Source: Lewinellaceae bacterium (GTDB taxonomy: Bacteria; Bacteroidota; Bacteroidia; Chitinophagales; Saprospiraceae). From it: a DNA stretch of 64,000 nt. The position numbers and the translations under genes are program-made. The first letter of the stretch is position 1; the number at the start of each line of letters is the position of its first letter. Below, piece by piece: positions 8,445 through 17,511 of the stretch. Location: NCBI GenBank assembly GCA_020636045.1, contig JACJYP010000017.1:6668-70667 (forward strand), written 5' to 3'. The notes under the pieces are model-generated. The model saw only the letters and a list, made by a program, of their open reading frames with translations, was not told the origin of the DNA and did not search any database.

Positions 8445-11400
8445 CTACTCGGGGCACATGAGCGCAAAACGCCCCGTTTTCGCAACCATACCCGGTGTGA
8501 TCAACTGATAAAAATAGATGCCCGGGCCGGCAAGTTCTGTGTTGTGCAGGCGCCAGTCGCACTGCCCCGAACTGAATCCGGAAACCTTGTGCAGTATCTC
8601 CCTGCCACCTGCATCGAACACACGCAACACCAGATCCGCATCGGATTCCAGATGGAAGGAAAACATCATCTCGTCACAAAACGGATTCGGAAATATCGAA
8701 AGTGCATCGAGCATTTCAGCAGGGGCTGTATTTGTCCGATCCTCTGAAGAAAGCACAAGCACTGCCGGGGCAGCGCCCTCCGGGTATACCTCCGGAAATA
8801 ATCGGGAAGCAGAAAGGCGAAAAAGATCACTGGCCCTAACATTCTGTTTTGCAAGCACTTGCAGCGAGATCATCAGCGGATCATCCTCCCGAGCATCCTC
8901 GCCGGTCGCATGGTCCCAACTGACCGTAACGGCCCCGCCTGCATTTACGGCAAGGTGGGCATTTCCCAACAGATCGGGTTTGCTGAGTTCGACCTGCTTC
9001 AGGGTAACCAGGGCAGTATCGAACATCAATTCAAATTGCAGCCCTTCCAGTTGCGTCCAGTGGTCGAGGTAAAGCGGCACGGCAACCGGGATGCCGGCTA
9101 CGAGGTCAACATCCGGCATACGCAAATAGGCAGTATCCCGGAGCGTACGTGCTTCGGCAGGATTATTCGAATGGTTCAGGTCGCCGATCTTGATCCCCGT
9201 AAAATTGCGGCCGGTCAGATTCGAATCAAGGCCGTTGAAGGTCATTTTTTCGGGAAAAGCGGCGCCAAACGGGTTCGAGGGATCGGGAAAAATGTATTCC
9301 GTGTCTACAAAACGCCAGGAAGTGTTGCCGGGCACCGTATCGATCAGCCCCAGAATGAGTTTACGCAGCTGCACGATATCGAAAGTCGTGACCGTCCCCG
9401 AGTGATTTACATCGGCCGCGATCCGCTCGTACGGCGTTTCAAAAGTATCGAGACCGAGAATATGTTTGGAGATCAATACTACGTCGAATGTAGAAATGCC
9501 GTTGAGCCAGTTGGCGTTGTTCGCCGGCTCCAGATGGTAAAGATTGGATGCCGGCACATCCTCAAACAGGTACTGCCCGTCCGAATCGCTTTCCGTCATC
9601 GCCCAGAAGCCATCGCCTGCCAGTACCAGCGGGATTTGTGTCACGGGCATTCCTTCGGGCGTTCGGATATTTCCTTCTATCGAAAATTCTGTCGGCGGCG
9701 GAGGCTGGCAAGCCCCTGCCGGGTCGATCACATTGACGATGGCGTTGCAAGACGATGCATTGCCGAACTGATCGAGCACCATTAGCATAACCTGCTGGTT
9801 GCCAGTATCTTTACATTCAAAAAAAGCAGGTGACACCGTAAATTCCAGCGCCCCGCCCGGACTGCAATTGTCGAAACTTCCGCCATCCAAAAATGACGGG
9901 GACAGCGTTGCCTGCCCGGCCGTGTCAAGGCTGATGAAGACGTCGCTTTTACACACTGCCACAGGTGGTATCGCATCGAGCACTTCAATGGTCATCGTTT
10001 GCTGGGCGCTGTTTCCACAATCGTCCGTCGCGGTAAAAACGACCACCTGTATACCAACAGGATAGGTGCCGGAAGCATTCGCACCCTGCTGATCGGCAAA
10101 AGGGCTGTCGTGCGAGATCGTCACGTTGCCGCAATCGAGGGCATAAGCATCATCCAGCGCAACGAAGGCGTTACATTCCGAAGAATTTGCATCTACCGTA
10201 TAGCCGGCCGGCAAACTCAGTACAGGCGCCTGGTTATCCACGATGCTGATAACCTGAACGTCCGTCCAGACACCTGTCGAATCGTCATTTGGATCGTAAA
10301 TACAGAAATCGATCACCTTCCAGGTTCGGAAAATGCGGTAACAATAGGGCGCCGGTACATTGTCGAATGTTTCATCGGTATATGTGATCGACAGCGCCGA
10401 ACAAAACTGCCCGCTCGCCACGGGTTCTCCGGTCGCGGCCGGAGTGAGTTGTCCGGGGTCACTGCATGCGCTGACAGTAAGATCCGGAGCGAAGGCGACG
10501 GAAATATCGCTCAGCGTTTCCATGACGATCTGCTGCACGCAGGATTTTGTGTTGCCGGCCGCGTCGGCGGCAGTCCAGACCCGCTGCAGGGTTCCGGCAT
10601 TGCAAGCGCTCAAGGTTCCAAAGTCCTCAAAATCAACACCCTGCAAAGAACAGTTATCAGAAGCGGCAGCCTGACCGGCTAATTGCAGATCGGTGTGATC
10701 CTGAAGGCAATTCAGCGTCACCGCCGCCGGACAAATGAGCGTGGGTTTCAGAAAATCACGCACGTTGATCTCCGTGACGCACAGATTCTCCAGCCCCACA
10801 TCGTCCGTAACTTTTAGATACATCGTCAGCGGCGCGCCGATATCGGCACAGCTCACTTCAACTGCAGGTGCATACATGATATCGTCGCGGCTGATGGAGA
10901 GTGTGACGGAGCCGCAGTTGTCGAAACTGCCTTCATCGAGTGTGCCGGCATTCACAAAACCCACGCCATTTGTGGAGAGCGACACCTGCAATCCCGTGCC
11001 GCAGATCGCCTGCGGGGGGCTGCTGTCTTCAATGTGCACCGACAAGGTAGCAGTAGCGGTATTTCCGCAAGCATCCGTAGCGGTGTAGGTGACGACATGC
11101 GCCCCGAAGCCGACTCCGAAAAAAGGCCCGTATCCGGTGCCGTAGGTCCAGCTGGTCGTGACGGTCACGTCCGAACAATTGTCGGAAACCTCCGCTGCCG
11201 GCAAGGTCACGGTCCCGGAGCACAAAAAGCCGTCCGTTCCGACCGTCAGATCGCCCGGAACGGTGATCTGGGGCGGCGTTTTGTCTTCTACTTTGATGAT
11301 CTGCAAACGGCTGGACAGCGTGCCTGTGCAAAAATCGACCGCCGTCCAGGTGCGCAGCACGGAATAGCCCGCCGGCGGGCAGATATTGATGATCTGGTCG

Positions 11401-12191
11401 CTAAAGGTAACCCCGAACTCACAGTCCGGGGAGTTATCGATCGGTATGCCCGCAACAGTGGGTTGCCCGGTCAGGATCAGATCGTTGGGATCCTGGCTGC
11501 AATCGAGTGAAGGCGCCGTGATGCCGTCGAGGTTTGGCGGGAAAGTAATGCCGGCCAGGGTAATATGCTTTAGCCAGACCTTTTGCTGGCAGGTACCCGA
11601 ATTGCCCTGCGCGTCCGATACCATCCAGTTGCGGTCGATGCGTTTGTTGACCGGAACCCCGTTCTGGTAGGTGCCGCAAGGCAGATCGGTTACATTGTCA
11701 AAATAGGAATAATTCAGTTCGGCAGCCGGGGTACAGTTGTCCGACATCGCAGGCAGACCGACAGTATTGGGCGTCGCATCCTGGTTGCAGAATACAAATT
11801 TATCAGGGCAATTCAGGGTCGGCGCCAGCGCATCGTACACTTGCAGTGTGCCGGCACAGGAATTACCTGTGGCGGTATGCGTTACCTGCGCTGTAATAGT
11901 CAGACCTACATGATCGCAGGTAAGGATGTTGTTGGGAATAACGATGCCCGGCGGCATCAGCAGTTTCAGTTCCAGCGCTCCGGGGCAATTGGCGGACGCC
12001 GAAGGCGCGATCAGGGCTGCCGTGATCGCTGCTTGCCCGTTCGGGTCGAGCGAAACCTGAAGGCCGCTGTTGCAGGAAAGGGAGCATTGCCCGGAAACGG
12101 GCGTGGAAATGAAGAAAAAAAGGCAGGAAAATGCGAGCAGCAATGCAGAACGCGTTGCCACATGTGCATGGAATAAATCGGATCGGGACAT
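8445..12191 (-). CDS. giant secreted HYR-repeat protein with dockerin-like, cohesin-like and T9SS domains
   Basis: A 1248-residue protein. The start at 12191 (MSRSDLFHAHVATRSALLLAFSC... then a hydrophobic core to VSGQ) is preferred to the ATG at 12212. Cys-rich HYR/Ig-like repeats fill about residues 40-820, each with motifs such as VSDNCSD, VTYTATDACGN, SFDNCG, VTDDVG and GSFDNCSPGG. Then come a Cna-B-like segment (SIEGNIRTPEGMPVTQIPL), a dockerin-like pair of calcium loops (about 930-985: ADVNHSGTVTTFDIVQLRKLILG), a cohesin-like beta domain (about 1020-1140) and a T9SS type A tail (LSIFPNPFCDEMMFSF ... GPGIYFYQL). Likely a cell-surface adhesin. Carrying both dockerin-like and cohesin-like modules is common in Bacteroidota surface proteins and does not prove a cellulosome. 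Confidence 0.92.
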   Translation of the reverse strand: MSRSDLFHAHVATRSALLLAFSCLFFFISTPVSGQCSLSCNSGLQVSLDPNGQAAITAALIAPSASANCPGALELKLLMPPGIVIPNNILTCDHVGLTITAQVTHTATGNSCAGTLQVYDALAPTLNCPDKFVFCNQDATPNTVGLPAMSDNCTPAAELNYSYFDNVTDLPCGTYQNGVPVNKRIDRNWMVSDAQGNSGTCQQKVWLKHITLAGITFPPNLDGITAPSLDCSQDPNDLILTGQPTVAGIPIDNSPDCEFGVTFSDQIINICPPAGYSVLRTWTAVDFCTGTLSSRLQIIKVEDKTPPQITVPGDLTVGTDGFLCSGTVTLPAAEVSDNCSDVTVTTSWTYGTGYGPFFGVGFGAHVVTYTATDACGNTATATLSVHIEDSSPPQAICGTGLQVSLSTNGVGFVNAGTLDEGSFDNCGSVTLSISRDDIMYAPAVEVSCADIGAPLTMYLKVTDDVGLENLCVTEINVRDFLKPTLICPAAVTLNCLQDHTDLQLAGQAAASDNCSLQGVDFEDFGTLSACNAGTLQRVWTAADAAGNTKSCVQQIVMETLSDISVAFAPDLTVSACSDPGQLTPAATGEPVASGQFCSALSITYTDETFDNVPAPYCYRIFRTWKVIDFCIYDPNDDSTGVWTDVQVISIVDNQAPVLSLPAGYTVDANSSECNAFVALDDAYALDCGNVTISHDSPFADQQGANASGTYPVGIQVVVFTATDDCGNSAQQTMTIEVLDAIPPVAVCKSDVFISLDTAGQATLSPSFLDGGSFDNCSPGGALEFTVSPAFFECKDTGNQQVMLMVLDQFGNASSCNAIVNVIDPAGACQPPPPTEFSIEGNIRTPEGMPVTQIPLVLAGDGFWAMTESDSDGQYLFEDVPASNLYHLEPANNANWLNGISTFDVVLISKHILGLDTFETPYERIAADVNHSGTVTTFDIVQLRKLILGLIDTVPGNTSWRFVDTEYIFPDPSNPFGAAFPEKMTFNGLDSNLTGRNFTGIKIGDLNHSNNPAEARTLRDTAYLRMPDVDLVAGIPVAVPLYLDHWTQLEGLQFELMFDTALVTLKQVELSKPDLLGNAHLAVNAGGAVTVSWDHATGEDAREDDPLMISLQVLAKQNVRASDLFRLSASRLFPEVYPEGAAPAVLVLSSEDRTNTAPAEMLDALSIFPNPFCDEMMFSFHLESDADLVLRVFDAGGREILHKVSGFSSGQCDWRLHNTELAGPGIYFYQLITPGMVAKTGRFALMCPE

Positions 12192-12197
12192 TTGCGG

Positions 12198-12224
12198 AAT
12201 GATTAAAACCAATGATTAAAAACC
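12198..12224. repeat. tandem repeat of AATGATTAAAA(A)CC before the HYR gene
   Basis: Two direct copies, AATGATTAAAACC (12198-12210) and AATGATTAAAAACC (12211-12224), abut within the leader of the gene starting at 12191. The AATGATTAA core also occurs at 7012-7020. It could be a protein-binding site or simple slippage. Confidence 0.5.
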
Positions 12225-12473
12225 AGATTGTCGGGATAAATCCACGGGTAAAGAAAGGGAGTTGAGGGTTTATATTTTTCCGGCCGGAAACATTAACGAA
12301 ATCACTCGGGATCGCCGTTTCCGCAGGCAATTCCGGGGCAAAATCAATGCCACCTTTAGTTAAACAGGATCAGGAGGAGCGGCAGAGCGCGTCCCGGAAG
12401 GATCAAAGACAAAATATGGCAAACAAACCAGTAAAAACGGGCAAAATATAGCGCAAAATTGTCCCGCAAAAGA

Positions 12474-12962
12474 TCAAACGATCTCGCCGGTCGCCATGAT
12501 TTCCAGGTGCCGGGTGCGGGCGCTGGAGGGGTCGTAAAAATCGTCTTCTCCGGTAGAAGTCCCTTCCACGACGATGAGTTCGTATTCTTCGTTGATGGTC
12601 ACCACCGCCCGGTGCACCTTGCCATCCTCTACCCTCGTAAAGGCGATCACCTGCCGGTCGATCAGTTCGCCTTTAAGGGTGAAGGTAGCCAGCACGTATT
12701 CGTAATTCATCAATTCCGCTTTCCACCACACCAGCGCAATGAAATGCTCGGTGTCGTCGATGGCGAAACAGGGGATATATTCCGTAAATTCTTCGTCGGT
12801 AACCGTCTCCTCCGTTGGGTGGATGAACTGGGAGATCAGGGATTCCGAAAGCGGTTTGTTTTCGGTGCTGAAAATATGATGCGTATCCTCTCCGAGCGTG
12901 ACCGGCATGCCCACAGGCGGAAAACGGGATACGAAATCCGGGAAAATATGTTTGGTTTGCAT
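12474..12962 (-). CDS. hypothetical cytoplasmic protein, 162 aa
   Basis: The start at 12962 (MQTKHIFPDFVSRFPPVG) is preferred to an ATG 21 nt earlier, because a TACCTTTG promoter element (12981-12988) sits just upstream. The protein is acidic, without signal peptide or membrane segment, and has alternating strands (YEYVLATFTLKGELIDRQVIAF, HRAVVTINEEYELIVVEG) suggesting a mostly beta fold. It lies 33 nt downstream of the GH3-like gene on the same strand and may be transcribed with it as well as from its own promoter. No family recognised. About 280 bp between this gene's stop and the next start (12192-12473) hold only the tandem repeat noted above and AT-rich sequence. Confidence 0.75.
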   Translation of the reverse strand: MQTKHIFPDFVSRFPPVGMPVTLGEDTHHIFSTENKPLSESLISQFIHPTEETVTDEEFTEYIPCFAIDDTEHFIALVWWKAELMNYEYVLATFTLKGELIDRQVIAFTRVEDGKVHRAVVTINEEYELIVVEGTSTGEDDFYDPSSARTRHLEIMATGEIV

Positions 12963-12980
12963 AGGCGAACTGGCAGTGCG

Positions 12981-12988
12981 CAAAGGTA
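12981..12988 (-). promoter_or_regulatory. TACCTTTG -7 element
   Basis: TACCTTTGCGC on the minus strand, 18 nt before the start at 12962. The same 11-mer-like element precedes ndk (46361-46368) and a near copy precedes the outer-membrane gene at 58200. No clear -33 box. Confidence 0.45.
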
Positions 12989-12995
12989 GGGAAGA

Positions 12996-14540
12996 TCAGG
13001 AAACGATCCCCGCCTGAGCAACGAACGCATTGAAATCGTCCCATTGAGCCCCTTTCATCACCCTCGGTATCTTCGCCTGCCCGTTCATTTTGCCGCGACT
13101 CTCCAGCCAGCCCATAAACGTCTCATTGGGAAGCAGTTGCACCCGCACATCCCGAAGCGCATAGATGCGCTCCACGGCGTAATCGTCATTCAGCCGGCAG
13201 AGTTCGCGGTCGATCGCTTTTGTGAATGCCTCGGCCGTCACCTCCGGATTCTCGAGCGAAACATACCACTGGTGCGCCCAGAAAGACCCCTCACGCACCC
13301 CTGATACCGTAAATTCACGCACGCCGGCATTGAGCGCCCTGTCCACCTGCTGTACTGCGGCGTTCAGGTTGTCGACCGACAAATGCTCGCCGCAAACGGA
13401 CAAAAACTGCTTGGTCCGGCCGGTCAGTTTGAATTCGCAGCGCTCCAGATCGGTAAACTGCACGGTATCGCCGAGCAAATACCTCCAGGCGCCCGCGTTC
13501 GTACTGATCAGGGTCGCATAAGGCACGCCTTCCACGACTTCATCGAGCGACAAAGACTCGGGGTACGGCGTACGCAGGTCGCCGTTTTCATCAAAATTCC
13601 TGTCCGTAAAAGGCACATATTCGAAATAGACGCCGCAGTCAGTCAGCAGGCGCATCGAGCGCGTTTCCGGGCGATTCTGGTAAGAGAAAAAGCCTTCGGA
13701 AGCCATGTAACTGTCCACGTACTGCACCGGACGGCCCAGCATTTGCTCGAAAACGGGGCGGTAAGGCTCAAAAAACACGCCGCCATGCACGAACACTTCG
13801 AAGTTCGGCCACAGTTCGTGGATATGTCTCAGGCGGTATTTCTCGATGATCCGCTCCATGATCATCTGCATCCACATGGGGTTGCTGACGGCGAAGCCGA
13901 TATCCCAGGTGGGCGCCTCTTCAGCGATACGCTCGATGCGCTCGCTCCATTCGGGCAGGTCGGTGATGTGCCGGCCGGGACGGTAGTATCGCTCGATCCA
14001 CAGGGGGCGGTTCAGGCCGATGATGCCGCTGAGATCGCCGTACCAGTGCAGCCCTTCGCGCTTGGGGAGCGTGCAGGACCCCACCATCAGCATTTGCGTG
14101 GTGAACTGCCGGGCCGCCAGGCCAAACTTGGTGATATCGAAAAACAGGCGTCTGGAGCCGCGTTTCATCCCGCGCAGCATATCTTCCGTGACCGGAATGT
14201 ATTTTGAAGCAGCCTGGCTGGTACCGCTCGACAACGCGTAATAAGGGATGACGCCCGGCCAGCAGACATCGGGCTCGTCGGAAAGGTGCGCCCGCGACCA
14301 CCAACGGTCATAAATGCCGTGATAATCGGTAGCCGGCACCTGTTGCCGGTACGTTCGAAGCGGATCACCCGAGAGCAATGCCCCGGAAAAATCGTGATAC
14401 CGGCCGAAGGCCGTGTGTTTCGCTTTTTGCAGCAGCACAAGCAGCTGCCTGAGCTGGAGGTCGGAAGGGGAAAGTCGGGGTTGTTCGGCAAGTGAGCCCA
14501 ATTGGGCCCCTTTCCGGATCAGCGCGCCGAGCAACGACAT
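12996..14540 (-). CDS. GH3 auxin-responsive promoter family protein
   Basis: A 514-residue member of the GH3 branch of adenylate-forming enzymes. The ATP-binding motif region is YALSSGTSQAASKYIP (about residues 103-118), the central motif is SYMASEGFF and the later motif is AWRYLLGDTVQF. In plants GH3 proteins conjugate amino acids to jasmonate or auxin via an acyl-adenylate; bacterial members are widespread in Bacteroidota but their substrates are mostly unknown. The N-terminal region (FGRYHDFSGAL...YRQQVPATDYHGI) also fits the family, and the length is near normal. It is followed by the small hypothetical gene at 12474. Confidence 0.93.
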   Translation of the reverse strand: MSLLGALIRKGAQLGSLAEQPRLSPSDLQLRQLLVLLQKAKHTAFGRYHDFSGALLSGDPLRTYRQQVPATDYHGIYDRWWSRAHLSDEPDVCWPGVIPYYALSSGTSQAASKYIPVTEDMLRGMKRGSRRLFFDITKFGLAARQFTTQMLMVGSCTLPKREGLHWYGDLSGIIGLNRPLWIERYYRPGRHITDLPEWSERIERIAEEAPTWDIGFAVSNPMWMQMIMERIIEKYRLRHIHELWPNFEVFVHGGVFFEPYRPVFEQMLGRPVQYVDSYMASEGFFSYQNRPETRSMRLLTDCGVYFEYVPFTDRNFDENGDLRTPYPESLSLDEVVEGVPYATLISTNAGAWRYLLGDTVQFTDLERCEFKLTGRTKQFLSVCGEHLSVDNLNAAVQQVDRALNAGVREFTVSGVREGSFWAHQWYVSLENPEVTAEAFTKAIDRELCRLNDDYAVERIYALRDVRVQLLPNETFMGWLESRGKMNGQAKIPRVMKGAQWDDFNAFVAQAGIVS

Positions 14541-14583
14541 AGGCTAAGAATGAAATGAACAACTAAGGGTTCCAAAAACGGGG

Positions 14584-14591
14584 CAAAAATA
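14584..14591 (-). promoter_or_regulatory. TATTTTTG -7 element for the GH3 gene
   Basis: Minus-strand TATTTTTG matches TAnnTTTG 44 nt upstream of the GH3 start codon; no TTTG -33 box at the usual spacing. Confidence 0.4.
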
Positions 14592-14742
14592 TCGTTTTCA
14601 CAATTCCCCGGAATAGTTTATGATTTTGTTCACAATCGCATCGACGAAGGCCGTTTCCACGGGGTTAAAAAGTAACAATTAATTAATCCCCGCCTCCGGC
14701 AGGTAAATGTTTCTTTGTGCGGACGTAAATTTTGAGTAAATC

Positions 14743-15228
14743 ATGTTTCTGAGAAGTTACCGTCGCGACGACAAAAGGCGGCTGCAACAATTGTTCTTCG
14801 ATACGGTCCGCACGGTGAATGCCGGGGACTATCCGCATGCGCTGCTCAACGCCTGGGCGCCCGATGAGCCGGACCGGGAACTGTGGTCGCAACTGGAGCG
14901 ACAGAACTGTTTTCTGGTGGAATTTCAAAAAACACCGGTCGGGTTCATCAGCCTGAGCCCGTCGGGCAGCATCGATTTTTTATACGTGCACAAGGATTTT
15001 CAGGGCCGGGGCATTGCCGCCGCACTGTACAAGCAGGTGGAACGCATCGCGCGAAAAAAAGGCCTGGAAACCCTTCGAACAGATACCAGCGTTACGGCGC
15101 GCGGTTTTTTCGAAAAACAGGGCTTTACGATGCTGTCGGAACAAAAACGACTGCTGCGCGGGCACGAACTGCGGCTTTGCCGGATGGAAAAAAAATTACC
15201 TCAACCAGCAAAAAACAGCGGCAATTGA
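14743..15228 (+). CDS. GNAT family N-acetyltransferase
   Basis: A 161-residue GNAT protein. The acetyl-CoA pyrophosphate-binding motif is QGRGIAAALYKQV (about residues 87-99), preceded by the beta4 strand IDFLYVHKDF and followed by the typical TDTSVTARGFFEKQGF near the C-terminal half. This arrangement is that of YhbS/PhnO-like small acetyltransferases acting on amines; the substrate cannot be inferred. The gene is monocistronic, with a terminator overlapping its stop codon. Confidence 0.92.
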   Translation: MFLRSYRRDDKRRLQQLFFDTVRTVNAGDYPHALLNAWAPDEPDRELWSQLERQNCFLVEFQKTPVGFISLSPSGSIDFLYVHKDFQGRGIAAALYKQVERIARKKGLETLRTDTSVTARGFFEKQGFTMLSEQKRLLRGHELRLCRMEKKLPQPAKNSGN

Positions 15229-15237
15229 GGTTTTTTT
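15198..15237 (+). terminator. Rho-independent terminator overlapping the GNAT stop
   Basis: ACCTCAA (15198-15204) pairs with TTGAGGT (15225-15231) followed by a run of T to 15237. The stop codon TGA (15226-15228) is inside the right arm. Confidence 0.6.
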
Positions 15238-15523
15238 GAAAAAAACAGGCATCGTTGCAACCCTCCGGCGCTCGCACTGTCTTTATCGCGTCCCCCTGAT
15301 CGAAGGGGTGTATTCCTGCCAAATCTGCTTTCCAACACAGTTTGCTTTCTCCAGAATCAGCGACCGGGCGCATGTGCTCCGGGTGCGGGTTCACTGTTCT
15401 TTTTTCGCGGTTCACTGCAAGGATGCGACGTGTTTGCACCGAATTGCTGGCATAACGCCCCATGGCGGACTTAGATTTGTCTCATCAACAATCGTTGGTG
15501 TCACAATAAAAACTAAACCAGCC

Positions 15524-15775
15524 ATGAAAAGCATCCTTCTGACCATCGCCCTTTCGGCCTCGACCTTTTTTGGAATGCTTGCTTTACTCGATAAACACGA
15601 AGCGGCCATACCCGAATACAGGTTACCGGCCGTGGAGATAACCGCCCCTAAAATCCAGCCCCAACTTCAACCACAACCCCAACCGGCGAATATGCTGCCG
15701 ACGGTGATCATCCGCGCCAAGCGGCTCAGGATCACTACCGCCTTCAAGATCAAGGAGGTGATGACAGCCGCCTGA
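15524..15775 (+). CDS. small exported protein with two LPxVxIxA motifs
   Basis: An 83-residue protein starting at 15524 (MKSILLTIALSASTFFGMLALL, signal peptide or N-terminal anchor). The start codon follows an AT-rich stretch and the frame upstream lacks a good start nearby. The mature part holds two similar motifs, LPAVEITAPK (about 34-43) and LPTVIIRAKR (about 59-68), separated by a Gln/Pro linker. They resemble the TonB-box-like LPEVVVTA segments of Bacteroidota exported proteins. No family is recognised. A terminator follows at 15831. The 295 bp before it hold only a weak hairpin near 15290-15310. Confidence 0.6.
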   Translation: MKSILLTIALSASTFFGMLALLDKHEAAIPEYRLPAVEITAPKIQPQLQPQPQPANMLPTVIIRAKRLRITTAFKIKEVMTAA

Positions 15776-15830
15776 CAACTTTGTTTAGGAGTTTTTCATA
15801 CCATAGCAGAGCAATAACACGGAGGTTTTC

Positions 15831-15866
15831 CAGGCGCCCGACGAAAGTCAGGCGCCTGATTTTTTT
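15831..15866 (+). terminator. Rho-independent terminator of the small exported gene
   Basis: CAGGCGCC (15831-15838) pairs with GGCGCCTG (15851-15858), extended by three pairs beyond a C-A mismatch to a GAAA loop (15843-15846), then a run of T from 15860. Confidence 0.85.
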
Positions 15867-15897
15867 CCGGTCGATTGGTTCAAACGATCAGAAGTAA

Positions 15898-16006
15898 GCA
15901 GTTGGCAGTAATAACAGAATTTGGGTTAAACAGGCAATGGAAACCTGTTTAGCACTGTAATTCGTACCTGAATTGGCACTGCCACCGCCAACTGCCACTG
16001 CCAACT
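15898..16006. repeat. intergenic inverted repeat with GTTGGCAG ends and inner hairpin
   Basis: AGTTGGCAGT (15900-15909) is the inverse of ACTGCCAACT (15997-16006). Inside lies a perfect hairpin, TAAACAGG (15927-15934) / CCTGTTTA (15944-15951). The right side carries repeated GCCACYGCCAACT units. The 337-bp gap 15776-16112 otherwise holds only the terminator and a weak GC hairpin at about 16068-16090. No gene is seen. Confidence 0.6.
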
Positions 16007-16112
16007 TTGTATTCAAAATGCCAAACCGTAGAACCAACCGACCCTGATTTTTTTCCCTGGATACGGAAAGGGCCCGCCCGGAAAGGCAGGCCCGCAATTC
16101 ACATCCGTTTGC

Positions 16113-16472
16113 TTACTGTTCGGGTTGGTCGGGCGGGTTTTTGCGCTCGTACATATAGGCGCCGAGCATTCCGAGGCCGCCAAAGATGGCGATCAGGGCA
16201 AAAAAGACCCCCGTTGCGCTTTCATCTTCCATGTGGAAAGTTTGGGTAATGATGATCGCCAGGAGCAAACCCAGTCCGGCGCCGATAAACAGCAATCCGT
16301 TTTTGAGGGTTTGCGAGGGGTTGGCCTGCCGGCGCTGTCTTTTGGGTTCCATACCCCGCTCTATCATTGCCATGTTTTCCTTGTTCTCAAGGTAGCGAAG
16401 CCCCCAGATCATTAAAAACACCCCCAGGCTGACTACGATGGGAATAAATACGCCAATTACGTCAGGTCTCAT
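16113..16472 (-). CDS. DUF6249-like small membrane protein
   Basis: A 119-residue protein with three predicted membrane segments: about 5-25 (VIGVFIPIVVSLGVFLMIWGL), 57-75 (LKNGLLFIGAGLGLLLAIII) and 86-105 (TGVFFALIAIFGGLGMLGAYM). Between the first two is the charged motif ENKENMAMIERGMEPKR; this ENxxRMAMIExG pattern is typical of a small Bacteroidota inner-membrane family (DUF6249-like). Function unknown. It lies 74 nt downstream of ctlX on the same strand. Confidence 0.75.
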   Translation of the reverse strand: MRPDVIGVFIPIVVSLGVFLMIWGLRYLENKENMAMIERGMEPKRQRRQANPSQTLKNGLLFIGAGLGLLLAIIITQTFHMEDESATGVFFALIAIFGGLGMLGAYMYERKNPPDQPEQ

Positions 16473-16546
16473 AATGCAATTTTTTTGTGAGTAAAAGTTG
16501 GTTTAGCGAACCGTTTTCTACTCTGACACAGGGGTGCCCAAACAGG

Positions 16547-17476
16547 TTACACGCGCGGCAAAAAAACTTCTGCCATCATACAACGCGCCGAGCCGCCGCC
16601 GTAGGTTTCGATCGTATCGATGGGGCTGTACAGCAGTTTTGTATGTTTTTCCAGGGTTGCTGTCTGATCGGGTCGCAGGGAGCGGTAAGCCTGTTCCGAC
16701 ATGACGAGCAGGGGCGCTCCGTCGCTGTTGCTCACCTGCAACATGTTTCCGGCAAAGGCATTCATCTGCTCGAGGGTGATGTCAACGATCGCTTTGCCGT
16801 ACTCAGCAAACACCTTTTCCAGCATCGCCCGTTCTGAAGGGTCGCGCACACTATCGAGGCAGATCACGACAAACGTTTCGCCCAGCGCCATCATCACGTT
16901 GGTATGGTAGATGTCCTTTCCCGCAGCATCTACGGCGTGGAAAACGATCTCCCGGTAACCGATCTCCCGGCACAGTTCGCCGAGCAGGCCGGCGTCGGTG
17001 CGCGGGCTCAGGCACGCGAAGGCCAGTTTGTTGACGTGGTCGAAAATGATGCTGCCGGTCCCTTCCAGGAAGCGCTGTTCTGCTTCTTTGTCTTCCAGAT
17101 GTATCTGCCGCTCGCTGTGAAAGCCTTTTTGCAGCACGGCATCCACTACATCCTGCCGGCGTTCCAGGCGGCGCGTCGGCGCGAACATCGGGTAGGTCAC
17201 GATAAATCCTTCCTGATGAAAGGAGATCCAGTTGTTTGGGAAAATGGCGTCGGGTTTGGCGGGCAATGCGGTGTCGTCGATCACCAGGACATCCACGCCA
17301 GCCGCGCGCAGGCGCGATACCATTTCGTCGAACTCCTGAAGGGCGTATTGCTGCATTTCCGTTTTCGTCATCCTGCCGTCGCGGCTTTGGAAAGCATTGC
17401 TGGCCGCCGTCTCCTCGTTGAAAGCGAAATTGGAGGGGCGCACCATCAAAATATGGGTAGTGGTTTGAGCGCGCAT
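16547..17476 (-). CDS. ctlX: citrulline utilization hydrolase CtlX / arginine deiminase-related
   Basis: A 309-residue member of the guanidino-group-modifying (arginine deiminase/DDAH) superfamily. The start at 17476 (MRAQTTTHILMVRPSNFAFN) is used: an earlier ATG at 17539 would lie upstream of the promoter element at 17512-17519. Catalytic residues are visible: acidic FLEGTGS (Glu138), His191 in DIYHTNVMM and the nucleophile Cys299 in GGGSARCMM. CtlX-type enzymes hydrolyse guanidino or ureido groups of arginine-related compounds, and the length matches. No arcB/arcC or other arginine-pathway gene lies beside it. Confidence 0.88.
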   Translation of the reverse strand: MRAQTTTHILMVRPSNFAFNEETAASNAFQSRDGRMTKTEMQQYALQEFDEMVSRLRAAGVDVLVIDDTALPAKPDAIFPNNWISFHQEGFIVTYPMFAPTRRLERRQDVVDAVLQKGFHSERQIHLEDKEAEQRFLEGTGSIIFDHVNKLAFACLSPRTDAGLLGELCREIGYREIVFHAVDAAGKDIYHTNVMMALGETFVVICLDSVRDPSERAMLEKVFAEYGKAIVDITLEQMNAFAGNMLQVSNSDGAPLLVMSEQAYRSLRPDQTATLEKHTKLLYSPIDTIETYGGGSARCMMAEVFLPRV

Positions 17477-17511
17477 ATCGGGTATTTGTGTGGTGGCGTA
17501 AAAAATGTGGC

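Noticed and set aside
8445..12191. Cellulosome scaffoldin
   Set aside because: Cohesin-like and dockerin-like modules are weak and HYR repeats dominate; no glycoside hydrolases or surface-layer anchors are nearby.
15014..15775. 253-codon frame joining the GNAT region and the small exported gene
   Set aside because: Only its end, from 15524, has a plausible signal peptide; the rest overlaps the GNAT gene and its terminator out of frame.
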